Origin: Pochonia chlamydosporia 170
Lineage: Eukaryota; Ascomycota; Sordariomycetes; Hypocreales; Clavicipitaceae
Direction of reading: 5' to 3'
DNA: 64,000 nt
Assembly (NCBI RefSeq): GCF_001653235.2
Contig: NC_035794.1
Span: 1,302,001-1,366,000, forward strand
Part shown: positions 22,709 through 34,226 of the stretch, in pieces
How positions within the stretch are numbered: position 1 is the stretch's first letter
How the letters are laid out: every line of letters starts with the position of its first letter
Translations under genes and position numbers: made by a program
Notes under the pieces: model-generated
Databases searched by the model: none
Seen by the model: only the letters and a program-made list of their open reading frames with translations
Told to the model about the DNA's origin: nothing

Positions 22709-23498
22709 CTAAAACTTCCCCCTCAACAAATTCCCCACCATCTGCCTCGCCGTCAAGTCCGTCGTCCTCCACAGCGTCGGATAATCCAACGTGCTAAACA
22801 ACCCATCCGCAAACCCGAAGAACAGCATCGGCGGAATCCAACCCCGCGCATACTCCAATGCGAAGCACTTGTCCGGCATCCTGTACTGCTTCACCTCCCC
22901 GCGCCGCAGGTGGTGCACACTCCCCGGCGGATACACCTCCGGCTCATACTCGCCCGGCACGTACGCCCACTCCTCGCCGACCAGGATGTGGAAGTAGTCG
23001 TCCGCCGTGTGGCGGCCCGTATGGCCTTCTGTGCCGATGGCCGTTCCTGCAGTGTGTTAGCTGTCATTTACGTATCTAGGTAGTTGTGTGGCGTACCGAA
23101 AATGATGAGATACTCGGTTATACCTGTCTTGTTAGCCCTTTTCATTCTGCAAAATTGGTATGTATGTACTTACTAGCATGTAAAATGTACATTGCGCCCA
23201 TTGCGCCGCCTGCATTGTTAAACACCCATTCCTCTTGGAGGTTGATGTGCGCCCCGTGCGTCTTGTGCAAGTCGTCCACAATGTACTTCACCACGGCTCG
23301 CGTGTCGTTGCCGTATTTCGCGACGCCTCGCTTCGACACGTCATGCAGCTCATCTAGGTCAAAGATGTAGAATTTGTCGAGGTTCCTTTCCGCGAGGTAC
23401 ACCATTGATGCTAGGAGGCCGGTCAACACGGCAAGGATGCCTAGTAGGCGGCCCATTGGCGAGGCGGACGCGCTGGAGGGGCGTTTTGATTTGGGCAT
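22709..23498 (-). CDS. ERG2: C-8 sterol isomerase ERG2
   Basis: Minus strand, exons 23174-23498, 23097-23123 and 22709-23046, 229 aa (yeast 222). ERG2 moves the sterol double bond from C8 to C7 (fecosterol to episterol) in the ER in ergosterol synthesis and is the fungal relative of the sigma-1 receptor. An N-terminal helix ([18 protein letters not shown]) anchors it. Conserved pieces: [56 protein letters not shown] with the acidic and His residues of the cupin-like pocket, [32 protein letters not shown], and a C-terminal helix. Exon 2 is a 27-nt micro-exon encoding ITEYLIIF, needed to keep the frame. Morpholine and amine drugs act on this enzyme. Confidence 0.95.
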
Positions 23499-24064
23499 TT
23501 TTGGATATTTGACCTTGGCAGTGAGTGACTAATGTGGGTTAAGTCATTGGACTAGAGGTCGTGTATATATACTCTGGAGGTTGAGATGTAATTGTCCTTG
23601 AGATGCTTTGGAAGTGACGGATTCGGCGTTTTGCCGCGGCTCACCGCTCATTGGTCCTCGGAGACGCCAGCTTCCGGCTGGGTCGATTATCACGGCTTGA
23701 CAGACGGAGTTTGGTGGTTGATGGGACCCGGATTCCGCAAACTCCGCGGATGCCGAGGATGAAATAAAATGAAGTGATTCGGATGAAAAAATGGAAGTCG
23801 AGTTGGTGAAAATTGCAAAATCACAGACTAATGCAGGTACGGTTGTTGACGTATGTCGTCATCAGGGGTTCGCTGGCCGTCCGGCAAACATCCATTTCAA
23901 TGTTCAGCTAAAATCATGTGCCGCTCCTGAGCAACCCTTGTAAACATAGAGACCTTTCGCATCCTCCAACTCCCATCTAGCAGCGCGTCCTTAAAATTCG
24001 AAAACCATCTTGACCTAAGTATACATATCCTACTCCATAATGTGCTTAAAACAAGACCCAATAA
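23499..24064. other. intergenic, ERG2 promoter
   Basis: Upstream of ERG2 and downstream of IES1. TATA-like TATATATA at about 23563-23570. No gene seen. Confidence 0.5.
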
Positions 24065-26046
24065 TTACTCTACATCGGAATCACCCAAAACTTCGGTCTT
24101 ATCCGGGTCGTCTACATCGTCGTCTCCATCATCCAGCAACGCAGTCTGGTCGTCAATATCTGCGTCGCCCATGGTAATGTCCCCGTTGGCATCGCCATTT
24201 TTTGTGGGAGACTCGTCCAATACAACTCCGCCCTTACCCCCTTTGCCGTCCCCGTTGGCATTGTTCTTGGCTTTTTGATTCTTTACTGGCGCAACAACAC
24301 CCAGTTCCTTTTCGTGACCTGCCCATCGACCAAGTCGTCGAGTAGCTCTTCTCAAGGCAGCAGCGTATGCGCTGACCTCTTCACCGTAGTCGTCCGTCTC
24401 GGCACTCAAAAGGGCCAGTCCACCAAGAGCTCTCTCACGGAACACGGCGTTCTTGTCTTTGCTAGAAATGTTGCGCGGCATTACATCATCACCGTCACTA
24501 TCTTCGAATGGATCTTCTTGTGCCTGAGTTCGCCTATATGCTCGGTATACAGCCCCTGCTTGCCGTCGACCTTTGCGGCTCTTGTGATGGTGCTTTCGAA
24601 GCCCACGGTCTAGAATGTACTCAACGCGTTCGTTGCGGTTTCGTTCAACAGCGAGCTGATGCGCTGTGGGAGGACGGGGCTTTCGTGACCCAACCCCTTC
24701 TGATCCGTGTCGGCCGGGAGATGAACCCTCAAAGATTTGATATTTGAGCGCCAATCCCCGTCGGCCACCTCGTCCCAGGTGTCGTGGAGGAGGCGTTGAT
24801 CTTGTGCTGTCCCGGTCTGAGTCGTGCATAGAGGGACGAATGCGTGGTAGGATTGCCGGGCCGTCCTCGTTCAACGTTGCGCGCTTGCCGCGTTTTGTCT
24901 CTCTCTCAGTTAAATAGGCTTGATCCATTTCGAGAATCTTGGCCCGTGTCTTTTGCTTCTCGCGCCCAAATTCAATTTCCTCGGGGGCATCCACATTCTC
25001 TTTGGCTCGTTCATCTTCCGACATCTCAATTAGCTTGGGAACACCCTGGTTCGCAACATCCACGCCGTAGTCAACGCCCGCGCCAAACGGATTCTCTTCA
25101 CAACCCTCTTCAGTAAAGTCAGACTCAAGATAAAACCACATGAGCCACAAGAAGGCCAAGGCGCGAGACTTGCTGCTGTATTGTGTCTTCATGATGAGGT
25201 CGTGGAACTCTTGGTGATCTGGAAAGTGCAACTCGGCAACCTTTTGCGCGGAGTGGCACATGGAGAAAATGAGGTTGACGGGATTGGTTCGCGGTACGTC
25301 GGAGTTCTTGATCTTCTCCAGCGAGTTGGGTTCCTCCCTGTCCTCGGCGCCGCCCTTCAGGATAGACTTGAGACGCGGGGCGTCCTGTAGCTGTTTGTAT
25401 GCGTGTGCGTCCTGGTGGGCTTGTAATGATGGAATCGCGTGGTAGGTTCTAAGTTGCGCTCTCATTTCGGGGAAGACTGAAGATATGGTTAGTCCGCTTT
25501 TCCTGGGGTGCGAAAATTGCTGCTGGTGATGGTATACGTACAGTTGAGAGTTGTGTTCATGCGACCAACATTGACGAGCAGGCAAACCATGGCCATGCCC
25601 TTGGCTGCATCTCGGTCGCTGAGCAACTTGTCTCTTAGGACCTTGCTCGTCTTGCTACTGCGCGACATAGTATCGATATAGAGGTCTGCAAAGCACTGCT
25701 TGTCCATGTCGGAATCGTACGTGTTGGTAAAGACTTGTTGCTCATTGTCAAAGACGGCCTTGAGGAAGTCGTATTGAATGTCTTCCCTCCAAAGTGGCTC
25801 GCCATCTTCCTTTTTCAGATGCCGAATCTTGCCAATTTGATGAGGTGCGTCGCCACCCTTTGTTGAAGCCCTACCTCTACCACGGGTGGGCTTTTCTTGC
25901 ACCTCGGTGGGCTCATCGGCCATTTGCGTATCCTCATCGTCGCTGGCGGCGCGTGAAACAAATGACTTGGCTTCCGGAGCGGCGGGAGAACTTGGATGCT
26001 CGAAGATCTCGGACGTGGCCGCGGCCGAGCTGGGTGAAGCGGCCAT
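24065..26046 (-). CDS. IES1: INO80 chromatin-remodelling complex subunit Ies1
   Basis: Minus strand, exons 25542-26046 and 24065-25476, 638 aa, joined across a 65-nt intron (NTTLN/FFPEMRAQLRTYH). Ies1 is a fungal-specific subunit of the nuclear INO80 remodeller. Features: a Ser/Ala/acidic leader, then the conserved core beginning IRHLKKEDGEPLWREDIQYD with FLKAVFDNEQQVFTN, MCLLVNVGRMNTT-type sequence, SLQAHQDAHAYKQLQDAPRL with LKSILKGG, RALAFLWLMWFYLESDF with ENPFG, and AHQLAVERNRNERVEYILDR; the tail is low-complexity, Gly/Asp rich with Lys clusters. The start ATG opens MAASPSSAAATSEIF. Confidence 0.9.
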
Positions 26047-26955
26047 GGTGGTAATGTGTGGTTTGGGAATGAAAATTCGCGTTTATCGTGAGTTGAGCAC
26101 CAGGCAGGTCTGGCTGCAGGGAGTCTCGGTTTGCGATGCGGATCAATGGCGCATGACTACGATGTCACGATGATGAAAATGTGCATTGAGAAAGACAGAT
26201 TCGTCAGGCACTCGATGGAGATGGAGGAATTGGATGGGTGCGGATTTTGTTGGACCGCGAAAGGGGTGGTCAGGGCTGGCGAGAATCAGCCTCCGTCTCC
26301 GTGAAGCTTGGGAAAAGTTGATGCACCAGTTGACCTTCTGCCGCGCAGCAAAAGTGACGACGTGCATTGCAGGAAGCCACCAGACGGCTCACGGTAGGCC
26401 AACGATGGGGTCAGGCCATGTCAAGCCTCGACATGGAGCCAAACTTACCAGGCATGGAGCTACGAGTCGAGGCCCGCCGCCCTTCAAAAACAGACAGGAC
26501 AGACTCTCGACCCGCCACCAAAAGGCAGTCCCCAAGTTTCCGTCTCGCGCTCTAATTGGTCCGTGCACCCCTGCATTGAAGTCCCAGCCTGTGCGCAGTC
26601 CAGGCCTACTATTGCTTTTCGTCGCCCAGTCCACCATCAGATAGCATCCAGTTCCAACATCAACAAATATCTACACGTCCATCTCTTCGAGCAAAAGCTC
26701 ACCGGCCACCGTGGCCACGCCCAGTGCACCTACTAACCAGCAGCAAACCAATAGGTAAGGATATCGGCGGACTTATTTCGCGCTTTCTACTATATTGCGA
26801 CGGCACTCGAGGCACAACGTGGGTAAACCCAGCTTTTGCAGACAGTCCTTTTCGAAACACCATTCTGACCAGTTTGACTCTCCAGTACTCCCTCCTCCCC
26901 CAATTCTCAACCTCGAGCTTGAGCAAACCGTCCGATTCAAGGCCTGCCCATCAAC
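26047..26955. promoter_or_regulatory. bidirectional IES1 / POM34 region
   Basis: 909 bp between divergent start codons. It must hold both promoters; no convincing coding sequence. Confidence 0.5.
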
Positions 26956-27796
26956 ATGTCAACTCCCGTTCAGTCGACGCCTACCAAGGCAGCCGTTGCG
27001 CCTGTTGTCGACAGTCCTGGTACTTGGCGACATCCTCGATTGAATGAAATCACCCGGAGGCAGAACGCGACGAACTTTTCGGAGAAGAACATTAGGCAAA
27101 TAGCCTATAATGTAGTTGCATTGTTGGCCCTCTGGTCTCTCCGTTTACTCGCAAAAATGAAGATCAACCCCCAAATGTGAGCCACAACCGCATATCTTGG
27201 TGTCACCAACTCGAGCTGACAGACCCCATAGCGTATCAAGCACTTTCCGAACATACTTGAGCTGGGCTTGGTTTGTTTTCCAGGTCATTCCGTTTATTCA
27301 GATTGGCGTGGCCTGTCTGCCCCTTATCCGTGCGAAAGACGACCTCGCCGATATACCATTGACCGCCGCCCAGCGAAAGCTTTTGGGCCTGTCGCCATCG
27401 TCGGCTCCCCCGACTCCAGATGCGAAATTCAGCACGCCCCCACGATATTCGCGGACACCTTCGATTGCGGGATCTGTTGGAAGCAGGGGTAGTTATGCCA
27501 GCTCACCACTGTCCGGACGAGGGAGCCCACTCATCCCAGGCACATTTGGAGCCTCTGGTTCGCAATACTCCCCAGTTGGTAGCCCTATTTTGCAAAAGAG
27601 CATCAGTGGACTGGGGAACGGCCGCCGATCATCTTTTGGGTCAACCAGTCCCTTTGCCCAGAGCACGTCTGCCAACTTGTTCTCTGAGCCTGGTTCTCCG
27701 AGTCCATCTGGAGGGAAACGTACAAGCGTTGGCCTAAATAGCAAGTGGCTTTACGAGAAGGGACGACGATCCTCCGGCAACGCTTGGCTGCATTAG
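26956..27796 (+). CDS. POM34: nuclear pore membrane protein Pom34
   Basis: Exons 26956-27176 and 27232-27796, 261 aa. Pom34 is one of the pore-membrane proteins that anchor the nuclear pore complex in the nuclear envelope. Two hydrophobic helices lie near residues 48-66 (IAYNVVALLALWSLRLLA) and 80-105 (YLSWAWFVFQVIPFIQIGVA, CLPLI), split by the single 55-nt intron (NPQ/IVSSTFR). They are followed by LTAAQRKLLGLSP and a Ser/Pro/Gly-rich C-terminal half with PRYSRTPS and repeated SPL/SPxG stretches that faces the pore. The layout (two helices then LTxxQRxLLGL) is characteristic. Confidence 0.85.
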
Positions 27797-28760
27797 ATGT
27801 CACGACTACGGCCGATTCTGTACATAGGGTGACTTCAACGATGGGTGAGGACAGGAAGCGGGAGAGCAACGTTTACGCATAGATCAAATTACATGTTGGG
27901 CATCGTCATGTCAGCGACTTTAAATGGTATGGATGGCGTAAAGGGTTATTACAGCTAATGATGAAAGTACATAGTTGAATATTTCATTGATACTATGTTT
28001 CGATGCCTTGTTCTTCCGTCGTGGACTACTAATAGTCTACGATGAACACTGTGCCAACTGTCATCAGCGAGACCATCAGAATGTCGAGAAGGCTTTCATT
28101 GGCCACCAGGTATGGTTACCGTACCTCCGACTCCCACACACCTCAAGGAACAAAATCGTCATACGTTCCCAGAATATTTGCTCCCTTGGCTGCCCCTCAT
28201 ATGGCAGTAGCTCCCGAAGATGTCCAGCAGATATGCGGTGGCTTTCAACGTTCTGCCCCTGGCGCTGAGTACGCCGGATGTGCAACAGCACATTTTTCAA
28301 GCTCTTAAAGTACTGTTGCAGCTACTCGTGGTATTTTTCGGACTTGTCGTCATCTTTTTTTAGTCTCTTGGCACTATGAATAGCTATGGCGTGCTGCTTC
28401 ATCGAGTGATACGATTGTGACGGCTTACACCCGCTTTATCCGCGTTACCCATTTGGATATACGGCACATTGTGTCGCTTGTTCGAATGGTCTCTTTGCAA
28501 ATTTGAAGAGAATAAATGCTTGAGAATAACTATAGACCTTGCAGTTCTGAGCGTTGGAGTGCAGTGAAATACATGATATAACTGACATGTTTGTCATCGC
28601 CGTGTCAATGGCCGAACTTGCTGGATGTCTTGTCGCAAAGGATGCAAAATTAAACGAGCAGTCATGACCTCCTTTTGTTGAACACAATAACACCATGTTA
28701 CTCGTATGTCGGTTTCGCAGTCCGCCAAAAGAAAATTCTTGGAAAAGAGCAAAAATAAAT
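27797..28760. other. intergenic, Pom34 to tRNA
   Basis: No coding signal that I trust. Contains the 3' UTR of POM34; composition becomes AT-richer to the right. Confidence 0.5.
28751..28755 (-). terminator. Pol III T-run after tRNA-Gly
   Basis: TTTTT on the minus strand 5 nt after the tRNA 3' end, the usual polymerase III stop. Confidence 0.7.
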
Positions 28761-28831
28761 GCGCGAACCGGGACTCGAACCCGGGTCGCATGCTTGGGAA
28801 GCATGCATGCTAACCGCTACACTATTCGCGC
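28761..28831 (-). tRNA. tRNA-Gly (anticodon CCC)
   Basis: 71-nt cloverleaf on the minus strand, no intron. Acceptor stem GCGCGAA pairs with TTCGCGC; D-arm GTGTAGCGGTTAGCA; anticodon stem GCATGC/GCATGC around loop TTCCCAA (anticodon CCC, reads GGG); T-arm CCGGGTTCGAGTCCCGG. A run of T on the minus strand just downstream (28751-28755) is a fitting polymerase III terminator. Confidence 0.95.
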
Positions 28832-29747
28832 TGAGACCAATGTGATGTCATGCGACTTTTTATTTTAAATTATATAGAGCGCAATTAGTACAAGCAAAAA
28901 ATTGCCTACTTCAAACCCGCAATACAGAACGACAATCTGGCGAGTTTTTCACCACCAAATACATCTGATTAAGACGTAGTATCCTAGATATTTGTCGTTT
29001 CTTGTGTAATATACGCATACTCAAGAAAGACATTTTCTTGATCAAAGGGATCAGGGTGGAGAAGTCGTTCAGATACGCCCCGTTCCGCTAGTCAGGTCGC
29101 AAAGATCCAGCGAGTGTAGGCCACGTCGTTGGGAACATGTCCAGCAATATGTTATTACATGTCACCTTGAGGCAGTGGGATGCTTGTATGCAATAGATGA
29201 ACTGCGGTGTTACAAGGACGCCTATTTAAGGTTCAAAGCCGGTGAAGCTTGGGGAGGATCCATTATTAGCCCAACTCAACTCGCTGGGATGTAAATGTAT
29301 AAATGCGAGTTTAAATCTTTTGTAGAAACTTTCTGAGGGTACCTATACAACAGTGCCATATATTTGTTTGAAGTAAAGCGTCAACCTCTTCCCCTTTGCT
29401 TTTATTCTAGATCTCGTCTCACGACTTGTCATTTTTTGGATTGCACAACTCGAACACGGCTTACACGGATAGGTGGCATGTCAGAGTAGCATCAGAAGAA
29501 CTCTACACACAGGCGAATTACCACGCTAACCACAGACGTCTAATTATGTAAAGAAGCTTCTTACACGTACCAGACCAGAGTTTGGTGCCTGTCCGGCAGT
29601 TGCGGATGTCGATCTCCGTGTCTCACTCTTAACAAACAACCTCCCTACGGCAAACATTCCGCAATCTCAACTTCTTGCATATATTGCCAAAATTTCACCA
29701 TCAGCCAATTGACCACATGCTGAGATAACCACGTCTCATTTGCAAAG
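28832..29747. other. AT-rich intergenic start of accessory region
   Basis: No gene seen. Stops are frequent in all frames, and the sequence is noticeably AT-richer than that left of the tRNA. Confidence 0.5.
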
Positions 29748-30343
29748 ATGCTGCTTTTACTCCTCATTTTGGCTTCCCTAGCCTCCTGCACCTCGGCGCA
29801 GCTTAGCAATCTCACAACTCCATACCTTAATCTCACGGCTCTCACCGCCGCAAACGGCGAGTCGCTGTTTGAATGCTGGCAGCTCGCAAGTCCGTTCAAA
29901 CAAACAACAGAGTCTGGAATCTCAGGCTCCTTGCAGCTATCACTTGGAGAATTGAGTAATGCATCGTATAGTGTCATTCCTGCTCGCTTTAACGGCGGGT
30001 ATCACCATGCGCCAGCATTTCAGTATGATGCCTTGACTACCCAGGTATCCTGCAGATTAATGGTTTTACTAACGGTGACTTTGTAAGGTACGTCCTGTTT
30101 ACAAGCGGCCTGGTGCACATTAGTCTTTACAAAGGGGATGATGAAGTATGGATCCAAGGCGGCAAGTATGGACTCATTATCGCTGCGGACACGGCCGACC
30201 GGACTACGCATGGTCATCTGACGAGGTACCCGAGCGCTGCGGATACTGTGTCCTTGTCTATTCCTATCAAAGATAGGGACGACTTTAAGTATCATGTACT
30301 TCATTCTGGACCTTGTCGAGAGGAGGAGATGGCTGGTATCTAG
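29748..30343 (+). CDS. small secreted protein, unknown function
   Basis: Exons 29748-30022 and 30088-30343, 176 aa. A clear signal peptide (LLLLLILASLASCTSAQ) is followed by an Asn-rich beta-type protein: NLTTPYLNLTALTAANGES, ISGSLQLSLGELSNASYS, then HHAPAFQYVLFTSGLVHISL, GGKYGLIIAADTADRT and a final HVLHSGPC. The pattern (small secreted fungal protein with a SGLxHI…L, GGKYGLIxAADT and HxVLHxGPC) suggests a cupin-like beta-sandwich; two cysteines could form one disulfide. The 65-nt intron has an exact TACTAAC branch sequence; only the donor at 30023 gives the right phase. No enzyme function is claimed. Convergent with the RING-finger gene. Confidence 0.75.
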
Positions 30344-30666
30344 ATTCACTCTGGTAATGGAGCAGCAGGCGGAATGGGCACAAATGTGCAGTAGAGGGAG
30401 TTTTAGATGCATTGTTTGTACAATCGTTCTATTAATTCTGAATAATGCTGTCTTATACCCGATTTTCTACTGTTTCTCGCGTCTCTTCTGTAATCCTTGA
30501 CTCGGAAATAGGTGCCAGAGCTCTCGATGGCCGCGAACTGGTGGTTATTCTTCCACCGGACGGTACTCCTCGACTCTGCAGCCGGACACTCGGAGTGCTT
30601 GTCAGAGCTGGTCCTTGTGGAATATCCTGCAGGAGTATTAGAAAGGGTTTACGAGCCGGGACGCGT
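30344..30666. other. short convergent intergenic region
   Basis: 3' flanks of the secreted protein gene and the RING gene; nothing else seen. Confidence 0.5.
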
Positions 30667-31305
30667 TCACCTAACTCTTGTATGGTGCCTGTCCATCTTC
30701 CACCTGCTGGCTGGGAAGAACGTTGGACGTGGTGACATGGGCAGTCTTTCATGAATCTTCAACGGTCTGGTCGTAACTTTCTGGCGGCTAGTTGATGAGA
30801 AGATAATGTCATTAGCGACTGGAAGAGCAGCACAGGTAACAAGTAATACACACCAGAGCGGACAAGTCGCCGAGCGCTTCAACAGCCACGGATCAATGCA
30901 TCCTCTGTCGAATTGATGTCCACACGGGAGCTTGCGCAACTCCACGCCCTCCATGAACGGCTCCGTGCAAATGGAGCAGCATCGATCATTTGGGTTTGAC
31001 ATAACTCTCACAATGGGCAAGCGTTTCGGGTCGCCAGAAGCCTTGTGAATATGCGTCGGTAGTGTTGCTAAAGCTTCAAGCGTCAAGGTATCGGAGCGTC
31101 TGTACGGCAAGCCTGCGCTATTGCCACCGAATGGAAATATCCTCCTTCGCAAAACGTAAATCGTAAAGGCTATGGTGATAACGAGAGCAATGCATAAGCC
31201 TGATGCTAAGCCGCTTGTTTTAGACACGTCGTCTGATGAACTTGAATTGGACATTTCAGAAGTTTGGTTCCCTGGCCAGTCAGACGGGATTGACGGTCGA
31301 GACAT
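30667..31305 (-). CDS. membrane-anchored RING-finger protein (E3 ligase-like)
   Basis: Minus strand, exons 30854-31305 and 30667-30787, 190 aa. One transmembrane helix (GLCIALVITIAFTIYVL) followed by basic residues, a linker, then a RING finger: CSIC, LPCGHQFDRGCIDPWL and CPLC. Such proteins are usually ER/Golgi/vacuolar E3 ubiquitin ligases. Two points: the position normally His in CGHxFH is Asp here, and the last zinc Cys (CPLC) exists only after removal of the 66-nt intron, because the unspliced reading stays open but reads CPLW. The N-terminus before the helix is short (about 30 aa, NQT and NSS sites), so an upstream exon with a signal peptide may be missing from my model. Confidence 0.75.
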   Translation of the reverse strand: MSRPSIPSDWPGNQTSEMSNSSSSDDVSKTSGLASGLCIALVITIAFTIYVLRRRIFPFGGNSAGLPYRRSDTLTLEALATLPTHIHKASGDPKRLPIVRVMSNPNDRCCSICTEPFMEGVELRKLPCGHQFDRGCIDPWLLKRSATCPLWCVLLVTCAALPVANDIIFSSTSRQKVTTRPLKIHERLPMSPRPTFFPASRWKMDRHHTRVR

Positions 31306-32333
31306 TGGAAGTCGCGTGTGCGATGGATTTTGCAGCTTGAAACTGTCAGGCAGATGTGTCCTGGAGTGAGTAGTGACGTGATTGTGTCGCCCAATGCGAC
31401 GCTGTGGGTGCGACTTGAGCAGTCCTGGCGGCGGGCACGGTACGCCTTGTGATCAACTTGATCGAGTTGAAAGTGACAGATAATAATATTTTCCTCTTTG
31501 TTATTGGAAAGGTATTTGGGTTTATGGATAGACGGTGAACGTTGTAGAAGTTGTAGTTGGTGCAAATGAAACATGAAATAGTTGAGACGACGGATATGCG
31601 CCAAGGAACAGACAAGATGCGATGTATTTGAGACATTTTCCATTTAATTAGCTAGCACACAAATATTAAACGAACTTCTGATCGATCATGTTCAACCTGG
31701 TCATAAAGCATGTGGCACTTGCCTGCCCTCTTGGTACGAGGCGGCGTCCGGAGCCGAACTCGCAATGACCCACTTCCCGGCCATCATGAAGTTTTGTGGA
31801 CGTCGCTTCGGTGTTGCGGTATTTGTGTTTGTATAATTTTTGATGGCAAATTTTAACGGCTTGTAAATTGAGTATGAGTCAACTTATCACTGCTTCTACT
31901 TCTAATTGCAGATGGTTTTTATCAGTGAATTCGGCGTCAGATACGGCAATACAGGTACGACTTGATCTCGCTTACACAACGCATCACAAGAATGGAGTGG
32001 CCGGTATAACGGTGCCCCACGGAAAGGGGAGCATCCATTGCGCCTAATTGCAGGGCTCTTGTTTGTGTGTAACTTGCATTTATTTTACTTAATATGAACT
32101 GGGGTTCTGTTGAGTCATGGGTACAACGTGGCGTGGGAGAAAAAAGTGCTCCGGCATCGTTTCTAATAACATTGGACGGATGGCACCACTTCCGAACTGA
32201 TACTCTTTCTGCTTGATATGAGAGTAAGCCAAGTTCCTTCATAAATGCCTCGTTGTAGATTCAATTGAGTGTGGCTGTAAATAGCGTCACGGTGTCTCCC
32301 CAAGCTCAGTAAATCTCAGCAATTGTGACTTTA
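31306..32333. other. AT-rich intergenic region
   Basis: Upstream of the RING gene and downstream of the membrane protein gene. No coding sequence that I can support. Confidence 0.5.
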
Positions 32334-34226
32334 TTAATTTGTGAGTGGCAATTGCGCATCCTCTCTTTCCACGCAAGTCTCACTCTGCTTCTGTATAGAT
32401 CCGGCCACCGACTTCCCCGATCCTACGTTCACATTCTGAAGACTGGCTTTCATGTCATCAAAGGTATCAGCTCTCCCGACATTGTGAAACACTCCCATAT
32501 CAGCTCCCGGCATGCACCTCAGTTTTGCCGCGAAGTCTACCACCGGAAGTGATGTTGTGACTGGCAGCCGGGCACGATGCCAGTATCCCATGAGAACTAC
32601 CGACCAGCTAAAGAGTAAAGCCACAGAATGCAACACCGAATAGACAATAAACGAAGCTTCGTTAATAACGAATCTTATAAAAGGCTGGCATACCGAAGCC
32701 TTGGCATGAAATTCGGCTGGTAAGTCAGGCGTTTGGTTATTCGACTCGGCGTTCGCCACGGCTGGATTCCCGTTGTTATTGGGGGTGAACTCCCATAATA
32801 AAAATGCAAGCGTGCTTTTAAGTAAATTATACGCGTTTGCCTGCCAGATAGCATGATACGAAGCCGGGCCGGTTTCCCAAAACCCGAAAACCACAGATGA
32901 TTGTTCAGGCAGATGTGCTGCTGTGTAATTTAGCAACCATCCAACCGCTAAGCTTAATGCCTCAACATCGACCGATGACTTTGACTCTGTGGCGGCTATG
33001 CTAGAGACTGACAATATCGTGTTGTTTTCCGCCCCGGTGATGCTAGACGCCGTGTAAGCTGCAACAGAGAATGTTGTAGTCACGTTGTGTGTTGACCCTG
33101 ATTTGCCAGCACGGCATTCCCCATTTTGTACGCCGTTCTCACAGACGTATACACCTAAAGTTAGAGTCAGCGATGCAATTTCCCATAAGTCAGCTGTAGG
33201 GCAGAGAAAGAGGGTGATCAATTGTGTACCGGCTTTTAAGGCGTCGTGATGTGTAGCACTTTTCTCCAAACAGAACATCAACGCAACAATACCGTCCCCA
33301 TATATCGCACAGCTAGCGGGCGAGAAATAGTCGTCTGACGTGTTTAACCCTTGGGCAAAATCTAAGCGCGTAGCTGGTGCATTATCGATATGGACGACCG
33401 AGCCGACTGGCACAGAGTGGTTTATTTGGGGCCACATGAGATAGGTGCCGCCAGGTAGAAGGTGTGAATCGCAAGGAACCATGCCACCGGCGCAAGATGG
33501 TGGCTGTAGAGATACAGAAAACTGGGGATTAGATATGAAGGAGTATGAACTTGCAATTGCAAAGTACGGAATAGTGGTGTTGTAAGTGCTCAGAAAGGGT
33601 TTAACGAGTGATCCATTGAATGGCCCGGTCCCGGCGAGGACATCGAAGGTACGAAGTGTTTGGCATGAATTGGTAACGGAAGTGTTGACTGACATACATT
33701 GGTTAGTGCTTTTTATACGCGGGAAAGCTTAAATCACGAACCAAAGAGTATCAGCCCACCAACGGTGCAAACGGCAAGAATAAACAGCCTGATTCGGATC
33801 AGCAATTTACGGAGGCGGAAGCGAGATTCCAACGTACCTTATGAAACCGCTAACGAGCCATTCTAGTTTCATCGTCCCCGAGAACATGAGCTTCAAAATG
33901 CCAAAGGCTCCTGTAGTCGGAGACAGCGCCAACAGAGTCAGGATGTTAGAACCTCCCTCGGAGCTGGCCAAAATCCACAGCAAGGTTTCGAACGCGGTGG
34001 CAGCCGCACTCACAGTACACCATGATGCCACTCCCTGAAGGACACGTAATATGATGACGGTATTGGCAAAAGACAGGCGAGAAAGCGACGATATACTGAG
34101 CTCGGCCGTGGAAGCATATATCGACGCAAACCATGCTGTGATAACGAATGTCACGGTAGCAAACGCGGTCCAGGCAAAACTCACCCACGGAAACATTCTC
34201 GTTACATGTAAGCTCTTGAGAAACAA
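32334..34226 (-). CDS. polytopic fungal membrane protein of unknown function
   Basis: Minus strand, exons 33838-34226, 33742-33788 and 32334-33688, 596 aa. The N-terminal third has several hydrophobic helices (AWTAFATVTFVITAWFASIY; IILRVLQGVASWCTVSAAAT; ILTLLALSPTTGAFGILKLM; LFILAVCTVGGLILF). A large central, probably lumenal or extracellular domain with many N-glycosylation sequons follows (NTS, NGS, NTT, NHS), with cysteines in pairs (CAGGMVPCDS, CENGVQNGEC). A last hydrophobic helix (SFIVYSVLHSVALLFSWSVV) precedes a hydrophilic tail. Both introns restore phase; the donor GTTCGT at 33741 is unusual. The start could instead be the Met at 34196 or lie in an upstream exon. I do not recognise the family; it could be a surface sensor. 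Confidence 0.65.

Noticed and set aside
31731..31800. Possible second tRNA
   Set aside because: A GAGCCGAACTCGC stretch resembles a T-arm, but no acceptor, D or anticodon stems can be drawn.
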